Assembly (NCBI RefSeq): GCF_042242105.1
Contig: NC_092035.1
Location: 6,544,477 to 6,608,476, forward strand
Reading direction: 5' to 3'
Origin: Pempheris klunzingeri
Lineage: Eukaryota; Chordata; Actinopteri; Acropomatiformes; Pempheridae
DNA length: 64,000 nt
Below the pieces are notes generated by a model that worked only from the letters and a program-made list of their open reading frames with translations, was not told the DNA's origin and made no database searches. This document shows, one piece after another, positions 19,990 to 32,024 of the stretch; position 1 is the first letter of the stretch; each line of letters begins with the position of its first letter. The translations under genes and the position numbers were made by a program.

Positions 19990-22509
19990 CATTGCTGGGT
20001 TCAAAAATTAGCACTTTCAAATTACATGCAATCCAGGACCAGTAAAATATTCTGGATTGATTCAGGATTCTGCTCCAAAATAAAATGGGGCCAGCTGTGG
20101 GTCATTCCTCAGGCAGGAGGTCATGGAAAGGTGCTATACAAATGCTGACCATAGGTGGATCCACAGCTTTGCCTTTTCAGTGTAGTTAAACCAAGGCAAA
20201 AAAAAAAAAAAAAAAAAAACCACTCCCAATAGAAAAGACATAGGAAACAAGATTTAGTCAAAACCTTTTATTTAAAATACAAGACACAGTGAAGGTGCTG
20301 CTTGGCTCACTGGACATCCAGCAGGAACATGGAGGCAGATCCTGTCAGAGGAAGACTGAAGAGGAGCTGCTGGTCTACTTTTACCTCAAAGTAGTTTCTG
20401 ACAACTAGTAACTTGCAGCAGCATAAAAGTAAACACAACAACTTGCACTTCATTTTACATGTCTTTATTTAGAAATCAGTGCTGTTTGGATCCACGGTTG
20501 ATTCAGGTTCTCCTGGTGCATCCTGGGAACACACAAAAAAAAAAATATAAGTTCTCTTTTGCTGATACATGAAGATGCTGCAGAGGAGTCATGTTGAATG
20601 CATTAATACTTACTACAGTCTGCTACTTTTCCACAGGACCTTCTGTTTGGATCCACGGCTGATTCAGGTTCTCCTGCTGCATCCTGGAAGACACAAACAG
20701 CATTACTTTAAAATGGTCACTCTTTGATCAAATAAAGTTTAACGTTACAACATCCTGTGTTCATATTTACTGATTCCTCATCTCTTCCCACCAGACACCT
20801 GGAAACTTTTAGATTCTCCCTTTACAAACTAGCAAAGCTCACATTTCCTGTCTAAACACATTTATGTGACGTTCTAGGTAAAGTTGAGCGTTTTTACCAC
20901 AAGCTGTTCCTGTCACAGGTTCTTCAGCCCAGACTCAGGACACACCACCTGCAACGGAAGAGATTTTCACAATAAAACTACAGCTCTTTACCAAAGTAAA
21001 AAGGAAATAAGACATTATAGATGAAGTTCACCTGCAAACACAGACGAAATGTGATGAAGCTGCACCTGATCTCAGCCACAATAAACCACCAATTTGATGC
21101 TTAGCTTTTGGTCTTTAAACTAATTTAATCCTTTCCAAACAGGCCACATGCTAATGCTACATGCTAACACTAGCCAGCATGTTAGCCACTGATTAGCCAC
21201 AAGGTGAAACTGATCAGTGATTATTGACCCTGCAGTCCAGTCATTAGCAGCAAACTCACTGCAGATGCTCACCAATTAAACAGGACTATAATGAACGGGA
21301 CACTGAGCCTGAGCTTTAACTCTCCTGCAGCTGCTGAGTTACAGAAAACAGCTGAGAGGCCTGATGAGGAACTTCTAGATGTTCTAGTGCAAACACAGAA
21401 CATTAGAACCATCAGTGTTTATTACAACAGTAATCTGGTACTTTGGTTCTCAAACAGGTTCATCGGCCACAATGAAACCACCAATATAGAAAAATGTATC
21501 AGCTGTGCACCTTAGCATGGTTAGCTAATTAGCTAGCTACTGAACACCCATTTGTTTGCATACCAAAACCAACTCCGTGATGTTTTCTTCCTCTGGAACT
21601 CCGAAGGACTGCATGAAGCACAAAACGAGCCCAAGCAAAGCGTCCGGGTGTTTGCAGCAGAAGGAGAAGAGCCGACTGGCGCCGGGTGAGTCAAACCTTC
21701 AGACTTTTATAGTGATGGACACACCATGCGGCAAATCACGTGGGAGGACACATTAGGATCATACCATTATGTAGTAGGGGAGACGCTCTGAAGACAGGAA
21801 GTGAGGTGGTACAGTCCAGGTACAGAGGACATAGTGATGGCTGATCGAGGCTTTGTTGAAGTTCGACACTAAATTGAAAAATGGTTAATTACTCGAGGCT
21901 TCAATGACACCGCGCTCCAGTAGGACATCTAGTGGTCAATAAGATGAAGTGCACTGGAGACGTGTCATTTCTTGGTTCATGGACTGTTTGGGCTTTGATT
22001 CTCCATCCTCATTCCTGTTCACTACACTACATGGCTGTATGGTTTCAAGCTGACACAATGAAATAGAAAATAAGCATGAACTCATGTTGTTGTCTTGTTT
22101 GACACGTCTGGTTGCAGGAATGAATGAATGAATGTCTTGTCACTGCAACGGGTTTAATGAAATAGAAAAGTAGTGGGCTGTAGCTGTATACCTGACATCA
22201 AGTCTGAATAGCCCATAGCTGAAAAGATGTAGAATAGTGGGCGTTCAGTAGGCTAGCTGGCAAATGTGATCTCATTTCAAATGTTTAATTAGTTTCAGTA
22301 AAGTGGGGGTGCTTGTGTAACTGTTTCTGAGTTTTCATGAAGAGAGAGTCCTCGTCTGCTGCCCCCTTTGTGCCAGTAAACTCCAACACCACAAATCTGC
22401 TCCCCCCTGCAGGAGAACTGCAGCACCCAGCTGTGCAGGGACAAGTGGCTCCGACCGCCGGGGTCAAAGTCACTCTGTTTCACCGGCAAATACAGCAAGA
22501 GGTGAAGAG
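19990..22509 (-). repeat. Gene-like unit B, copy 2 (spacer, same orientation as copy 1)
   Basis: Nearly collinear with 10760-13441, including the poly-A run near 20199, the TATA-like box near 21710 and the exon-like segment at 22337. It lacks about 50-150 bp pieces present in copy 1, for example sequence corresponding to 11585-11750. It ends at 22509 in a deletion junction with Tc1 sequence. Confidence 0.7.
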
Positions 22510-22680
22510 AGAATCTATGGGGTGAGAGAATAGAGACCCCAGACCCAACAATGCAGACGAGCTGAAGACCGCTCTCAAAGCAACCTGGGCTTCCATAACA
22601 CCTCAGCAGTGCCACAGACTGATGGCCTCCATGCCACGCCGCATTGATGCAGTAATTCAAGCACCACACGCGAATGCAGT
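22510..22680 (+). pseudogene. Tc1-like transposase extreme C-terminus
   Basis: Starts inside the NLWG codons (agaatctatggggtgagag) and continues with gctgaagaccgctctcaaagcaacctgggc and cggcaccgcattgatg-like words, that is, the C-terminal end (...LKTALKATWA...MPRRIDAVIQ) missing from the arm copies. The transposon body between 13441 and its NLWG region is deleted here. Confidence 0.65.
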
Positions 22681-22862
22681 ACGACGGGATGATGTTAGCA
22701 GGCTAAAGAGCACCGCGACGGGTGAGTTAAATGGGACGAGCTGTGTGGAGGTACAGACTATTTCAAGCTTCCCTCTCTGATGCTGATGCTGCTTCTTTTA
22801 CGGTTTTCGCTCATTTCTTGAACTCAAAGTCAAGTGCTATGTATTTAAATCCGTCTCTCTGT

Positions 22863-24870
22863 GGCTCTGTACCTGGACTGTACCACCTCACTTCCTGTCT
22901 CCCTTCCTACTTTCACATAATGGTATGATCCTACTCTGTTCTCGCATGTGATTGGCCGCATGGTGGCCCATCACAATAAAAGTCTGAAGATGTGGCTCTC
23001 CCGACGCCATTCGGCTCTTCTCTTTCAGCTACAAAGAATCAGACACTTTGCTTCTGCTTCATAAAGTCTTTGGAGGACCAGAGGAGGAAAACAGCATGGA
23101 GATGAGGAGTTGGCTTTGGTTAATGAGGTCAGTCTGAGGCTGAATGACCGAACAATCACAAACAAATCAGTGGTCAGTTGTTAGCTAATTAGCTAATGCT
23201 AGCTAGCATGTTACTGCTACATTTTACTGCTGCTTGAGGAGGATATATGCTAATATATATATATGCTAATAAGGGCACAACAGTTTCTCTGTGATTTTTG
23301 GGTATGTTGGTGGTTTCATTGTGGCTGATGGTTCTGATGTTCTCTGTGTTTGCACTAGAACCTCCAGAAGTTCCTCATGGATCCTGCAGCTGCTTCAGAG
23401 GGAGAAAGAAGACCAGTGAACACAGACACTCTGCAGCAGCAGGAGAGTTAAAGCTCAGACTCAGTGTCACGTTAATTTAAAGTCCTGTTTAATTAGTAAG
23501 AGTGTCTGCAGTGAGTTTGCTGCTAATGACTGGACTGCAGGGTCAATAATCACTGATCAGTTTCACCTTGTGGCTAATCAGTGGCTAACATGCTGGCTAG
23601 TGTTAGCATGTAGCATTAGCATGTAGCCTGTTTATATTAATAAATCAGTGGTTTATTGTGGCTGAGATCAGGGGAACCACAACCAGCAGCTTTGAAGTGA
23701 GAAATCACAAACTTAATTGTCACATTTAGTCTGTTTGCAGGTGAACTTCATCTATAATGTCATTTAGTTCCTTTTTACTTGGGTAAAGAGCTGTAGTTTT
23801 ATTGTAACTCTCTTCCGTTGCAGGTGGTGTGTCCTGAGTCTGGGCTGAAGAACCTGCGACAGGAACAGCTTGTGGTAAAAACTCAACTTTACCTAGAATA
23901 TCAGATGAATGTGTTTAGACAGGAAATGTGAGCTTTTATTTTCTCATCACAAAGCAAACCAATCAAACTTTCAAACTGATTTCTTCCTGAACTACTTGTT
24001 CCACTTTTCTAATGATGATTTCCAGGTAGAAAACAGTTCTATAATGTTAATGTCACTAAATGTTGGAATTGGAGCCAATAAACATTGAAGATTTGTGAAT
24101 TCTTGCAGTAGATAATTCTCTCTCTTGGTGCTTGTTTGTAAAGGAAGAATCTAAAAGTATCCAGGTGTCTGCTGGGAAGAGATGAGGAGTCAGTAAATAT
24201 GAACACAGGATGTTGTCACGTCAAACTTTATTTAAAATGAAGAACAATTTCCAAATGAACAGATCACAAGTTTAACCTTCTGTCTGGTCACTCTTTGATA
24301 AAACTTGTGCTGTTTTTGTGTTTTCCCAGGATGCAGCAGGAGAACCTGAATCAGCTGTGGATCCAAACAGAACTGTTTGTATGAGAGCCTCAGTTTAGCA
24401 CTGATTTCTACATAAAGACATAAAATGAAGTGCAAGTTGTGTTTTGTTACTTTTATGCTGCTGCTCTTTATGGAAAGAGTTAATAGACAAACTGATTTGA
24501 GGTAAAAGTAGAGCAGCAGCTCCTCTGACATGTTTGTATTGGTCTTAATCATTGTCTTCTTCTGTCTCTCAGGATCTGCCTCCATGTTCCTGCTGGATGT
24601 CCAGTGAGCCAAGCAGCACCTTCACTTTTCTTAAATAAAAAGAGGTTTTGTCTACATATTGTTTCCTATGTCTTTGATATTGTGAGTGATTTTGCATCAG
24701 CTTAACTGCACTGCTGTGAATCCACCTCTGGTCAGTATTTGTGTAGTGCCTTTTACATGACCTCCTCATTCACACTGACCCAATTTTGGAGCAGAATCCT
24801 GTGTTTTACTGGTCATGGATTCAGTTTAATGTGAAATTGATCATTTGTGAACCCTAAAAAAAAAAAACCT
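22863..24870 (+). repeat. Gene-like unit B, copy 3 (inverted relative to copy 2)
   Basis: Reverse complement of copy 2 with more divergence than copies 1, 2 and 4 show among themselves. Contains an AATAAAAG-type TATA region (about 22973), exon-like TTTGGAGGACCAGAGGAGG, the CATCTATAATGTC acceptor-flanked pieces, and a 3' part with AATAAA at about 24633. With copy 2 it makes the inner inverted repeat, centred near 22.4-22.6 kb. Confidence 0.7.
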
Positions 24871-25390
24871 CACTTTAGGACTGTAAGCAGGTAGAAATTT
24901 TTTTCAGTGATTTTTGTACTGGATTTAGAGGCAAAAAACACTTCGTAATAATTTTTTTATTCCCCCTCTGCCACAATAGGAAATATTTAGCCAAAATATT
25001 TTTTCCCTGCATTTTTGTACTACTTTAGGGTCAAAAAACACTTGGTGTATATTTTTTCCTTCTCGCTATTACAATAGAAAATACTTGGTAAAATTTTTAC
25101 TAAGTATTTACTTAGTAATATTTTCTCCTCTTCAAATTAACCCTCTTTTTTCCCCCTCTAAATCAAGTGCACAATAGCTGCCACTTTGGAAGAAAATACT
25201 TAGCAATTTTACTCTGGATTTAGAGGCAAAAAACACTTAGTATATTTTTTTTCTTCTCTCTTACAATAGAAAATACTTTTTTAAATTTTTACCCTCTTTA
25301 AATGAACTCCCTAAAAATGAGGGAAATCCCCGCCTAAAAATTTTTCTAAGTGTTTTTTTGGGGTTTTCAAATAAAAAAGCTGCATAACCT
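24870..25390. repeat. Degenerate AT-rich tandem repeat
   Basis: Three or more imperfect units share GGCAAAAAACACTT(A/C)GTA, then a T-rich run, CCCCTCT or CTCTCTT, and ACAATAGAAAATACTT (units near 24923, 25030, 25224). Period roughly 100-190 bases. No coding potential. Confidence 0.6.
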
Positions 25391-25454
25391 TTTACTTGAG
25401 CCTTTGGAAACGCCGGGGAGATAGACCGCCCCCCCCAGTCTTGCCCTCGCAAGT

Positions 25455-25575
25455 CCCTTCTCGTACGCGACAGGCACTCATGCCGACAGCGGGGATCGAA
25501 CCTGGCACCTCTGATTCTTCAGTGCCTTGTATGGCAGCGACTTATCCCACCGCACCACAAGCCCTGTCGCACTAG
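25455..25575 (-). mobile_element. tRNA-derived SINE, inverted partner
   Basis: On the - strand box A TGGTGCGGTGGG (25557-25546) and box B GGTTCGATCCCC (25502-25491). It pairs with the copy at 19683-19800 as part of the inner inverted repeat. Confidence 0.65.
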
Positions 25576-26042
25576 AAGAAGTGCTCAGGTTGTATTTGAC
25601 ATCTTCATTTGGGAAAACCAGCTGAAAAAAAAGAGGGCACAACACTTTAGAGGTGAAAGATGTTAATCAGGTCATGGAATCACAAGTTAGCTCCAACAAT
25701 ACTTTATATTTTTAATTTATATATTATAAATATATCAACTCGTACAAAGACTGAAAAATAGCTCACCTGTACGCAGCACTTTGTTCTGCACATCACTACA
25801 GTCAAACTCTACTAATTAACTAGAGAAATTGCAATTCCTGAAGAAATTGCAGTGTAAATGCTGCTGCTGCTGCTGGTCTGGTGGCTCAAACGTCACTAAT
25901 GAGCTGCTGCTCATCTGCTGTCACTCTGCTCACATGCAGCTCTTTTCATGGAGATTTGTGCTGCGACACCTGCGAGGAAGAAGAATAAATAAATCGGACA
26001 ACAAGAGTTAGCTGTGTTGCAGCATTCACACTAATTACGAAT

Positions 26043-26446
26043 GGCACTTTTCCACTAGACAGTATCTGGTACCAGGTACTATTTTAGGACCTACTCGGTT
26101 CCAAGCGAGCTGAGTCGAGCCCAAAATGTGACGTCAACAGCCAGTGAGTGACGCCACTGGATGAGTCATGAGAGCGACTCGTTCACAAGAATCAAACCCG
26201 CCATTTTTAAAACGCTGGAAACAGACCGGGCGTTTTTATTATTTCTGGGAACGAGGTAAACGGCTACACGCAAACCAAACGCTCAATGTCCTTAGTTGTG
26301 TTTGTGCTGCATACAAATTACACCACCGGAGTTGGTGGCCGGAGGCGCCTTGCTATGACGACCCCGCCCACTTTGAGGTGGTACGCTACTGTAATGGAAA
26401 ACCAACCAAACCTAGTCGAGCTAAAACTGTGTAATAGAAAAGCGCC
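26043..26446. mobile_element. MITE with GGCACTTTTCCACTAG / AAAAGCGCC ends
   Basis: 404 bp with inverted ends of the same family as 5841-5934 (ggcacttttccactag ... aatagaaaagcgcc). An internal GTCGAGCC/CTAGTCGAGC region is shared with the shorter copy. No transposase. Confidence 0.65.
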
Positions 26447-26469
26447 ATAACAATTGTGCTTCTTTCCCA

Positions 26470-26575
26470 ACACGTACTGGCGGGAAAGGAGGGACGATGT
26501 CCCAGCCGGGGTTCAGACCTTTCTCCTTAGGGTGCTGAGTCAGCACCTGATCTCACTGAGCTACAGGTGAAGTCA
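26470..26575 (-). other. tRNA-like sequence (SINE head or tRNA pseudogene)
   Basis: On the - strand a good box A (TAGCTCAGTGAG, 26563-26552) precedes a degenerate box B (GGTCTGAACCCC). An intact tRNA fold is not supported by eye. Confidence 0.4.
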
Positions 26576-26582
26576 TGTGACT

Positions 26583-27335
26583 GTGCTCCTGAGCTGTTCC
26601 TCACTTCTTGGTACTTGTTCTCACCGCTCAGTCCTGACAAGAAACGTGTGGAAAGAAACAGTCAGGATTTCATCTCTTCACCTCAGACTTCTAGCCATCA
26701 GTTGTGAAAACTCCTGGTCTTCATCTGGTTGTGGGTTCAATATTTCATCTGTTAGTGAATTGTTGAAAGCCGTCGCCTGTGGGATGGATTCTGTCTCCAT
26801 CATCATTTGCTTTTGATAGCGGATGATAAGAAGCAACATTTAAGACCTGAAACCCGCAGGTAGATCAAAGTATTAGAGTATTGTATTAGTATTGTACATT
26901 AGTATTGTGCATGTTCTAATGTGCCTCTTATCATCTGCTACCAGAAGCAAATCTGCTCTTCTTACTGATGATGGAGACAGAATCCATCCCACAGGCGACA
27001 GCATTCAACAATCCACAACAGATGAGATATTGAACCCACAACCAGATGAAGAACAGGAGTTTTCACAAGAGCAGCTTTTCAATCATCAGCTGACTTTTAA
27101 AATGTCACGTAACCAGAGCAAACTACCTGAGGAGTTAGAGTGATCAGACTATGCATGTTACCACCTCCCCTGGTAAAAGACTTAAGCTGGGACAGGCATG
27201 TAGTTCAGGCTAAAAGTCTGAGGTGAAGAGATTAAATCCTGACTGTTGACTGTTTCTTGTCAGGACTGAGCAGTGAGAACAAGAAACAGGTTTAAAAGAA
27301 CAAGTACAAGCTCCAGCCTGAGGAACAGCTCAGCA
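26583..27335. repeat. Small inverted repeat (arms about 250-400 bp)
   Basis: 26583-26830 (for example TCAGTCCTGACAAGAAAC, AGACAGAATCC in complement) pairs with 26925-27335, which carries an extra insertion of about 100-150 bp. The loop holds TATTGTATTAGTATTGTAC-type AT repeats. It is separate from the larger palindromes. Confidence 0.7.
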
Positions 27336-27889
27336 AGAAAACAGCTGATGAGGAGGATGGTTTGGAAACGCTTAAACGCTTAAATAACAAAGTAATTGAT
27401 CTTAATCAGGTAATGGGATCACAAACGAGCTCCAACAATAACTAACTATATATATATCAAGTCAGTATTAGTAGAAATAAACAATGAACAAGATGCTAAA
27501 ATAGCTCCCTGTGGGCCCCACCTTGTTCTGCACGTCATCAGTTTCACATTGAAACTCCAGCTGGAGGACACGGTGCTCTCCTCATCCACTCTCATGGGAA
27601 TGTGCTGGAGGTGTCGGGGTACTATGGACATCCAACCGGGGGCTGCTGCTGCTGCTGCTGCTGCTCTCCAAGGCGTGAACCATGGCGCTGCTCCACTGAC
27701 GGCTTTTCAGCTTTAAAACACACAACACAGCTGATGGGGAGAGGGTCCAGGCAGCAACCGCACTCAGGAAATAAACTACACAACCATTTGAGCCACTAAG
27801 TCTTTTTCTTAAGCAAGAAATCAATACGTTGAAAATATCCTGCGTGTTTTCAATGTTCCATCTGCATTTAACAGAGCTGCTGGTAACAC

Positions 27890-28085
27890 TGAGAACAAAT
27901 CTCCTACCTGAGAGCTTCAGCACAGAGCACATGTTCCCTCAGTGGCTGCAGAACGCTCCTCTTCTTCAAACGTGTTGTCGCTTCAGTCCGTGCATCTGCA
28001 AGGGGGAGAAAATCGTACAGCAATTACATTTTATACAAGCGCTGGACAGTGGAGAACTGCAGGATGCCGATGAATAAAAAGTGAG
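27890..28085 (-). repeat. Unit A piece, inverted partner of 19300-19525
   Basis: Reverse complement of the exon-like 19434-19520 segment and of the stretch holding CATCGGCATCCTGCAG. It marks the right limb of the inner inverted repeat just inside the right palindrome arm. Confidence 0.65.
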
Positions 28086-28275
28086 GAGGATTTGGACAAA
28101 CTCTGTGCAGCCTTCACCACTCTCTGCAGAGCCTCCCTGTCGTGCCACACAGGGATGCTGGTGCAGAGGATGCTCTCCACCTCACGTTGGTAGAAGCTCC
28201 TCAGGACTGAGCTCCCCAGTCCGGTGCGCCGCAGCTTCCCGAGGAAGTAGAGATGCTGGTGGACCTTCCTGACCA
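28086..28275 (-). pseudogene. LINE RT fragment at right inner palindrome boundary
   Basis: On the - strand reads L2-like RT sequence (VHQHLYFLGKLRRTG, SVLRSFYQREVESILC, ALQRVVKAAQ). It meets, head to head, the oppositely oriented LINE of the right arm at about 28276, inside the shared GGCTGCAGCC word. Confidence 0.75.
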
Positions 28276-28777
28276 GGCTGCAGCCTCGATCCTGTGGAGG
28301 TGGTGGGTGACAGGAGGATGGTAGCGAAGCTGTCATCAATCATGGACAATGTCTCCCACCCCCTACATGAGACTGTAAGAGCCCTGGAAAGCTCCATCAG
28401 TGACAGGCTTCGTCACCCACGATGCTCCAAAGAAAGGCATCGCAGGTCCTTCCTCCCTGCTGCCATCAGACTTTACAACCAAATCTGCTCCCAGTAAACC
28501 AAAGACCAAGAAAAAGGAACAAGTGCAATATTTCATATATATTTATATATTTTATATTTTCCCCATGTGCAATAGCCTTTCCATCTCACCTCATTCTATC
28601 ATTCTTTCACCATACATTATTGTTTGTATATACTGTACATGTAAACATATATATTTTATAGTTTTTATTCCCTTTCTTTGTATGTGTGAACTGTATCTTG
28701 TATGTGTGAATCAGAACTGCTGCTGACTTGAAATTTCCCCATTGTGGGATAAATAAAGGAATATCTTATCTTATAAC
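28276..28777 (+). mobile_element. LINE 3' fragment, right arm copy
   Basis: Mirror of 17955-18456. RT C-terminus (28294-28497, ending AIRLYNQICSQ), a 3' UTR and the tail TTTCCCCATTGTGGGATAAA then CTTATCTTAT. Confidence 0.85.
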
Positions 28778-29268
28778 AGCCAGACTGGACAGTTGTAGCC
28801 AAAACTAGAAACACTGCTGCTATTTAACCGCAAGCAGCTTGGTTATTTAAATGAACATCATCCACCGAGTTACAAACTTGAAATCATAGTGAGTTTAGTG
28901 TTTAGTGTCTGTTGCTGGCTTTTCTTTCCTCATGTTGATTGTCTGTCACTGTAGCGAAGCTAATCAATAGGCGGTGCTGATTTCCTCTGATAGTAACGGT
29001 GTGAAAATAAAACACGTTCCTTCTCATAATAAGCTACATTTAGTCATCAGTCTGGTGAACTTGGCCGCTGGCTGATTTGTTTATCCGCCTCAGAAAGCAG
29101 TAAAATGTGGCAGCTGTTAGCATGGTTAGCTAGCGTTAGCTAAATAGCTAGCTGTGTGTTGTGTATGTGTCTGTCCGTGCGGCCACTCAGCCTCAGACTG
29201 ACCTCATTAACCAAAGCCAGCTCCGCGTCTTCGTGGTGTTTTCCTCGAGTCCTTCTCCACCTTTCCTT

Positions 29269-29349
29269 TCGTCCTCCAAACATCTTTTTCGAGCAGAAAA
29301 ACACTCCAACGATCCGCTCAGGTTCAACGTCACCTGCTCCTGACGTCAT
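29269..29349 (-). other. Exon-like 27-codon piece, right arm
   Basis: Mirror of 17447-17527, same open frame and GTCAGT border. Product unrecognised. Confidence 0.35.
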
Positions 29350-29681
29350 TTCCTCAACACGAGCACCGTCGCAGCAGGAAAGTTTAGCAGCAGGAAAGTT
29401 TAGCAGCAGCTCAGTCGATGTAGAAACTACGGGTGTTAATCATCCACAGCAAAATGGAACACATTTATTTCAGGGAGTTAAATGGTAAATGGTCTGTATT
29501 TGTCTCGCGCCTTTCTAGTTACTTCAACTACTCAAAGCGCTTTTACATGAGGGGGGGGGGGACGACCCGCTCTACCGCGGACCCTCAGCCGAGTTCATCC
29601 CACGGAGCAGGTACAAGTTTGGCTTCACGTGTTTTGCATTTTTGAAGACACAGCGCCCCCTTGTGTCCTGTAGGAGGAACT

Positions 29682-31416
29682 ATAGATAGATAGATAGATA
29701 TTTATTTATTGATCCCTCAGTGGGGAAACTTTGCTGTTACAGCAGCTCAAAGGGACAGAAAAATTAAATAGCAGAATATAATAGAATTAGAAAAATTAAA
29801 TAGCAGAATATAATAGAATTAGAAAAATTAAATAACAGAATATAATATAATATATACAGTGGTAAAAACCTATGTACACAAAGAAATGTAATTACAGAGA
29901 CAAACAACAACAGGGTGAAGTGAAGTGGGGTGAGAATTATTGTACAGTTTATGTTATAGTAAAGTGCACAGGTGGTGGTGGTGGTTGGTGCAGCAGACTA
30001 TAATGCAGCATTGTACAGTCTGACTGCAGTCGGGATGAAGGACCTGCGGAAGCGCTCCTTCTTACACCTGGGGTGTATCAGTCTGTGACTGAAGGAGCTG
30101 CTTAAGGCCCCCACAGTCTGATGCAGAGGGTGGGAGGTGTTGTCCAAGATGGAGGACAGTTTGGACAAGGTCCTCCTCTCTCCCACCACCTCTATGGGGT
30201 CCAGGGGGCAGCCACACACCGAGCCGGCTCTCTTAATTAGTCTGTTGAGCCTGTTCTTGTCCCGCTCAGAGCACCCCCCTCCCCAACACACCACTGCATA
30301 TGAGACCACAGATGCCACCACAGTCTCGAAGAAGGTCCTCAGGAGTGGTCTGCTCACTCCAAAGGATCCTAGCCTCCTCAGCAGGTATAGTCGACTCTGA
30401 CCCCTCTTGTAGAGAGAGTCAGTGTTGTCTGTCCAGTCCAGTTTATTGTTAAGGTGAACACCCAGGTACTTGTATGTCCTCACTCTCTCGATGCCAAGTC
30501 CCTGGATGCTCACTGGTGCAGTGATGGAGGGTTTCTTGTGGAAGTCGACCACCATCTCTTTCGTCTTGCTGGCGTTGACTAGGAGGTTGTTTCGTCCACA
30601 CCAGTCGACAAAGTCCGTGATGACCGTCCTGTATTCACAGTCGTTCCCCTCTGACACACACCCCACGATGGCAGTGTCATCAGAGAACTTCTGGAGGTGA
30701 CAACTGTCTGTAGCGTACCTGAAGTCTGATGTGTACAGGGTGAAGAGGAAAGGTGACAGTACCGTTCCCTGGGGGGCCCCTGTGCTGCAAACCACCACAT
30801 CAGACACACTGTCCTGCAGTCTCACATACTGGGGTCTGTCCGTGAGGTAGTCAGTGACCCATGCAGCCAGCTGGTCACTGACTCCCGCTCTCTCCATCTT
30901 CACCCTGAGCAGTGGAGGTAGGATTGTGTTGAAGGCACTGGAGAAATCAAAGAAAGTGATCCTCACAGTGCTTCCACTGCCCTCCAGGTGAGACAGGGAT
31001 CTCTGCAGCAGGTAGATGACAGCGTCAGCTGCCAATGAGGTGGTGGGGGGTGGGGGGGTGGAGGTGAGAGGACCAGAGGTGGTTGTGGAAGTGAGGGGGA
31101 GGGTGAGGGCCCCGGAGATGGTGGTGGTGAGGAGCTGGGGGTAGGCTGGTCTGTGCTCAGGGTGGGGAGGGGGAGGGAGGGGGAGGGGGTGGGCCCATTA
31201 TCAAATCTGTTGAAAAACAGATTTAGCTTGTTGGCCCAGTCTCTGTCTCCAGGTTCAGGGTCTCTCCTACTGCTTATCTCCTGCCCTGACATGGATTTGA
31301 GACCTCTCCAGACCTCCCTCGTGTTGCTCCGCTGAAGATGATCTTCCATTTTCCTCCTGTAGTTGGCCTTGCACTATTTATCACTGTTCCTCCACTCGTG
31401 TTCTCTTTTTCACTGT
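29682..31416 (-). mobile_element. LINE (L2/CR1 clade) with RT, right arm copy
   Basis: Mirror of 15471-17051, with its own 406-base deletion in the N-terminal RT region and without the left arm's 539-base deletion. TATC-type tail at 29682-29701. Confidence 0.88.
29998..31349 (-). pseudogene. LINE reverse transcriptase, internally deleted (right arm)
   Basis: The frame from 31349 (TREVWRGLKSMSGQ, proline-rich tract without the left arm's frameshift) continues to the 406-base deletion at 31026/31027. The RT continues in another frame from about 31035 (DAVIYLLQRSL, FFDFSSAFNTI, GAPQGTVLSPFLF, FSDDTAIVG, YKYLGVHLNNKLDW) to a natural-looking end (HPRCKKERFRRSFIPTAVRL) with stop at 29998. It retains the catalytic box and C-terminus but not the first RT motifs. 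Confidence 0.88.
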
Positions 31417-32024
31417 TTTGTCTTTTCATCTGTTCTCTCTTTATATTATCTCTTTACTTTCCACTTTGGATTTTACTCCCTACAGATTTATTATAGGAGG
31501 TCTAATGGAGCTCCTTGTGCCACAGGTGCTGTTACCACAACACTTTGTGCTCCTGAATTATAAAAACGGACAAAAATTGTTCATTGTCATACACCAAGTC
31601 TATGATGGGACAGTCAGGGGCAAGCAGCACTGGGAGTGACCACTGACCCTCCTTTTCTCTAAGCTCTAGGCTCAAACTAACTCCGGTGTCGCCTCCAGAC
31701 TTGTGATGAAGCTCTCACAGTGGACCCTCACCTGCAGACTGAGGTAGTGGCCTTTCTCAGCACACACTTGCAAAGGAGAGCGGCCCCAGAGGGCAGCGAG
31801 CGCACGAGCCAGAGCCCGTCTGTCCTGAGCCACGGCTCTGTGGACAAATCTGGCAGTTTGAGAAGAAAGGACACAGTTAGATTACATCCACATGCAAATG
31901 ACTTCAGACTGTTTATCCATGACTGTGAGCTGTTTCGGTGTTGGACTACGTCAGCCACTTTTAGTTACCCATTTCAACCTCTTTGCTTGCTAACTAGTGT
32001 TCAGTCTTTAATACCCTGCCAGGA

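Larger units (their letters stand above)
18457..28275. other. Palindrome spacer (about 9.8 kb) with a nested inverted repeat
   Basis: It is not mirrored across the large arms but contains its own inverted pair. Unit-A and unit-B sequences at 19021-22509 face inverted counterparts at 22863-24870, 25590-25760 and 27890-28085. The paired tRNA-like SINEs (19683-19800, 25455-25575) are mirrored as well. Confidence 0.75.

Noticed and set aside
26470-26575. Functional tRNA gene
   Set aside because: Box B is degenerate and the acceptor stem does not pair by eye; kept as tRNA-like only.
27640-27667. Polyglutamine/polycysteine coding CTG repeat
   Set aside because: A short CTG run in unit-related non-coding DNA (also at 25860) without an exon context.
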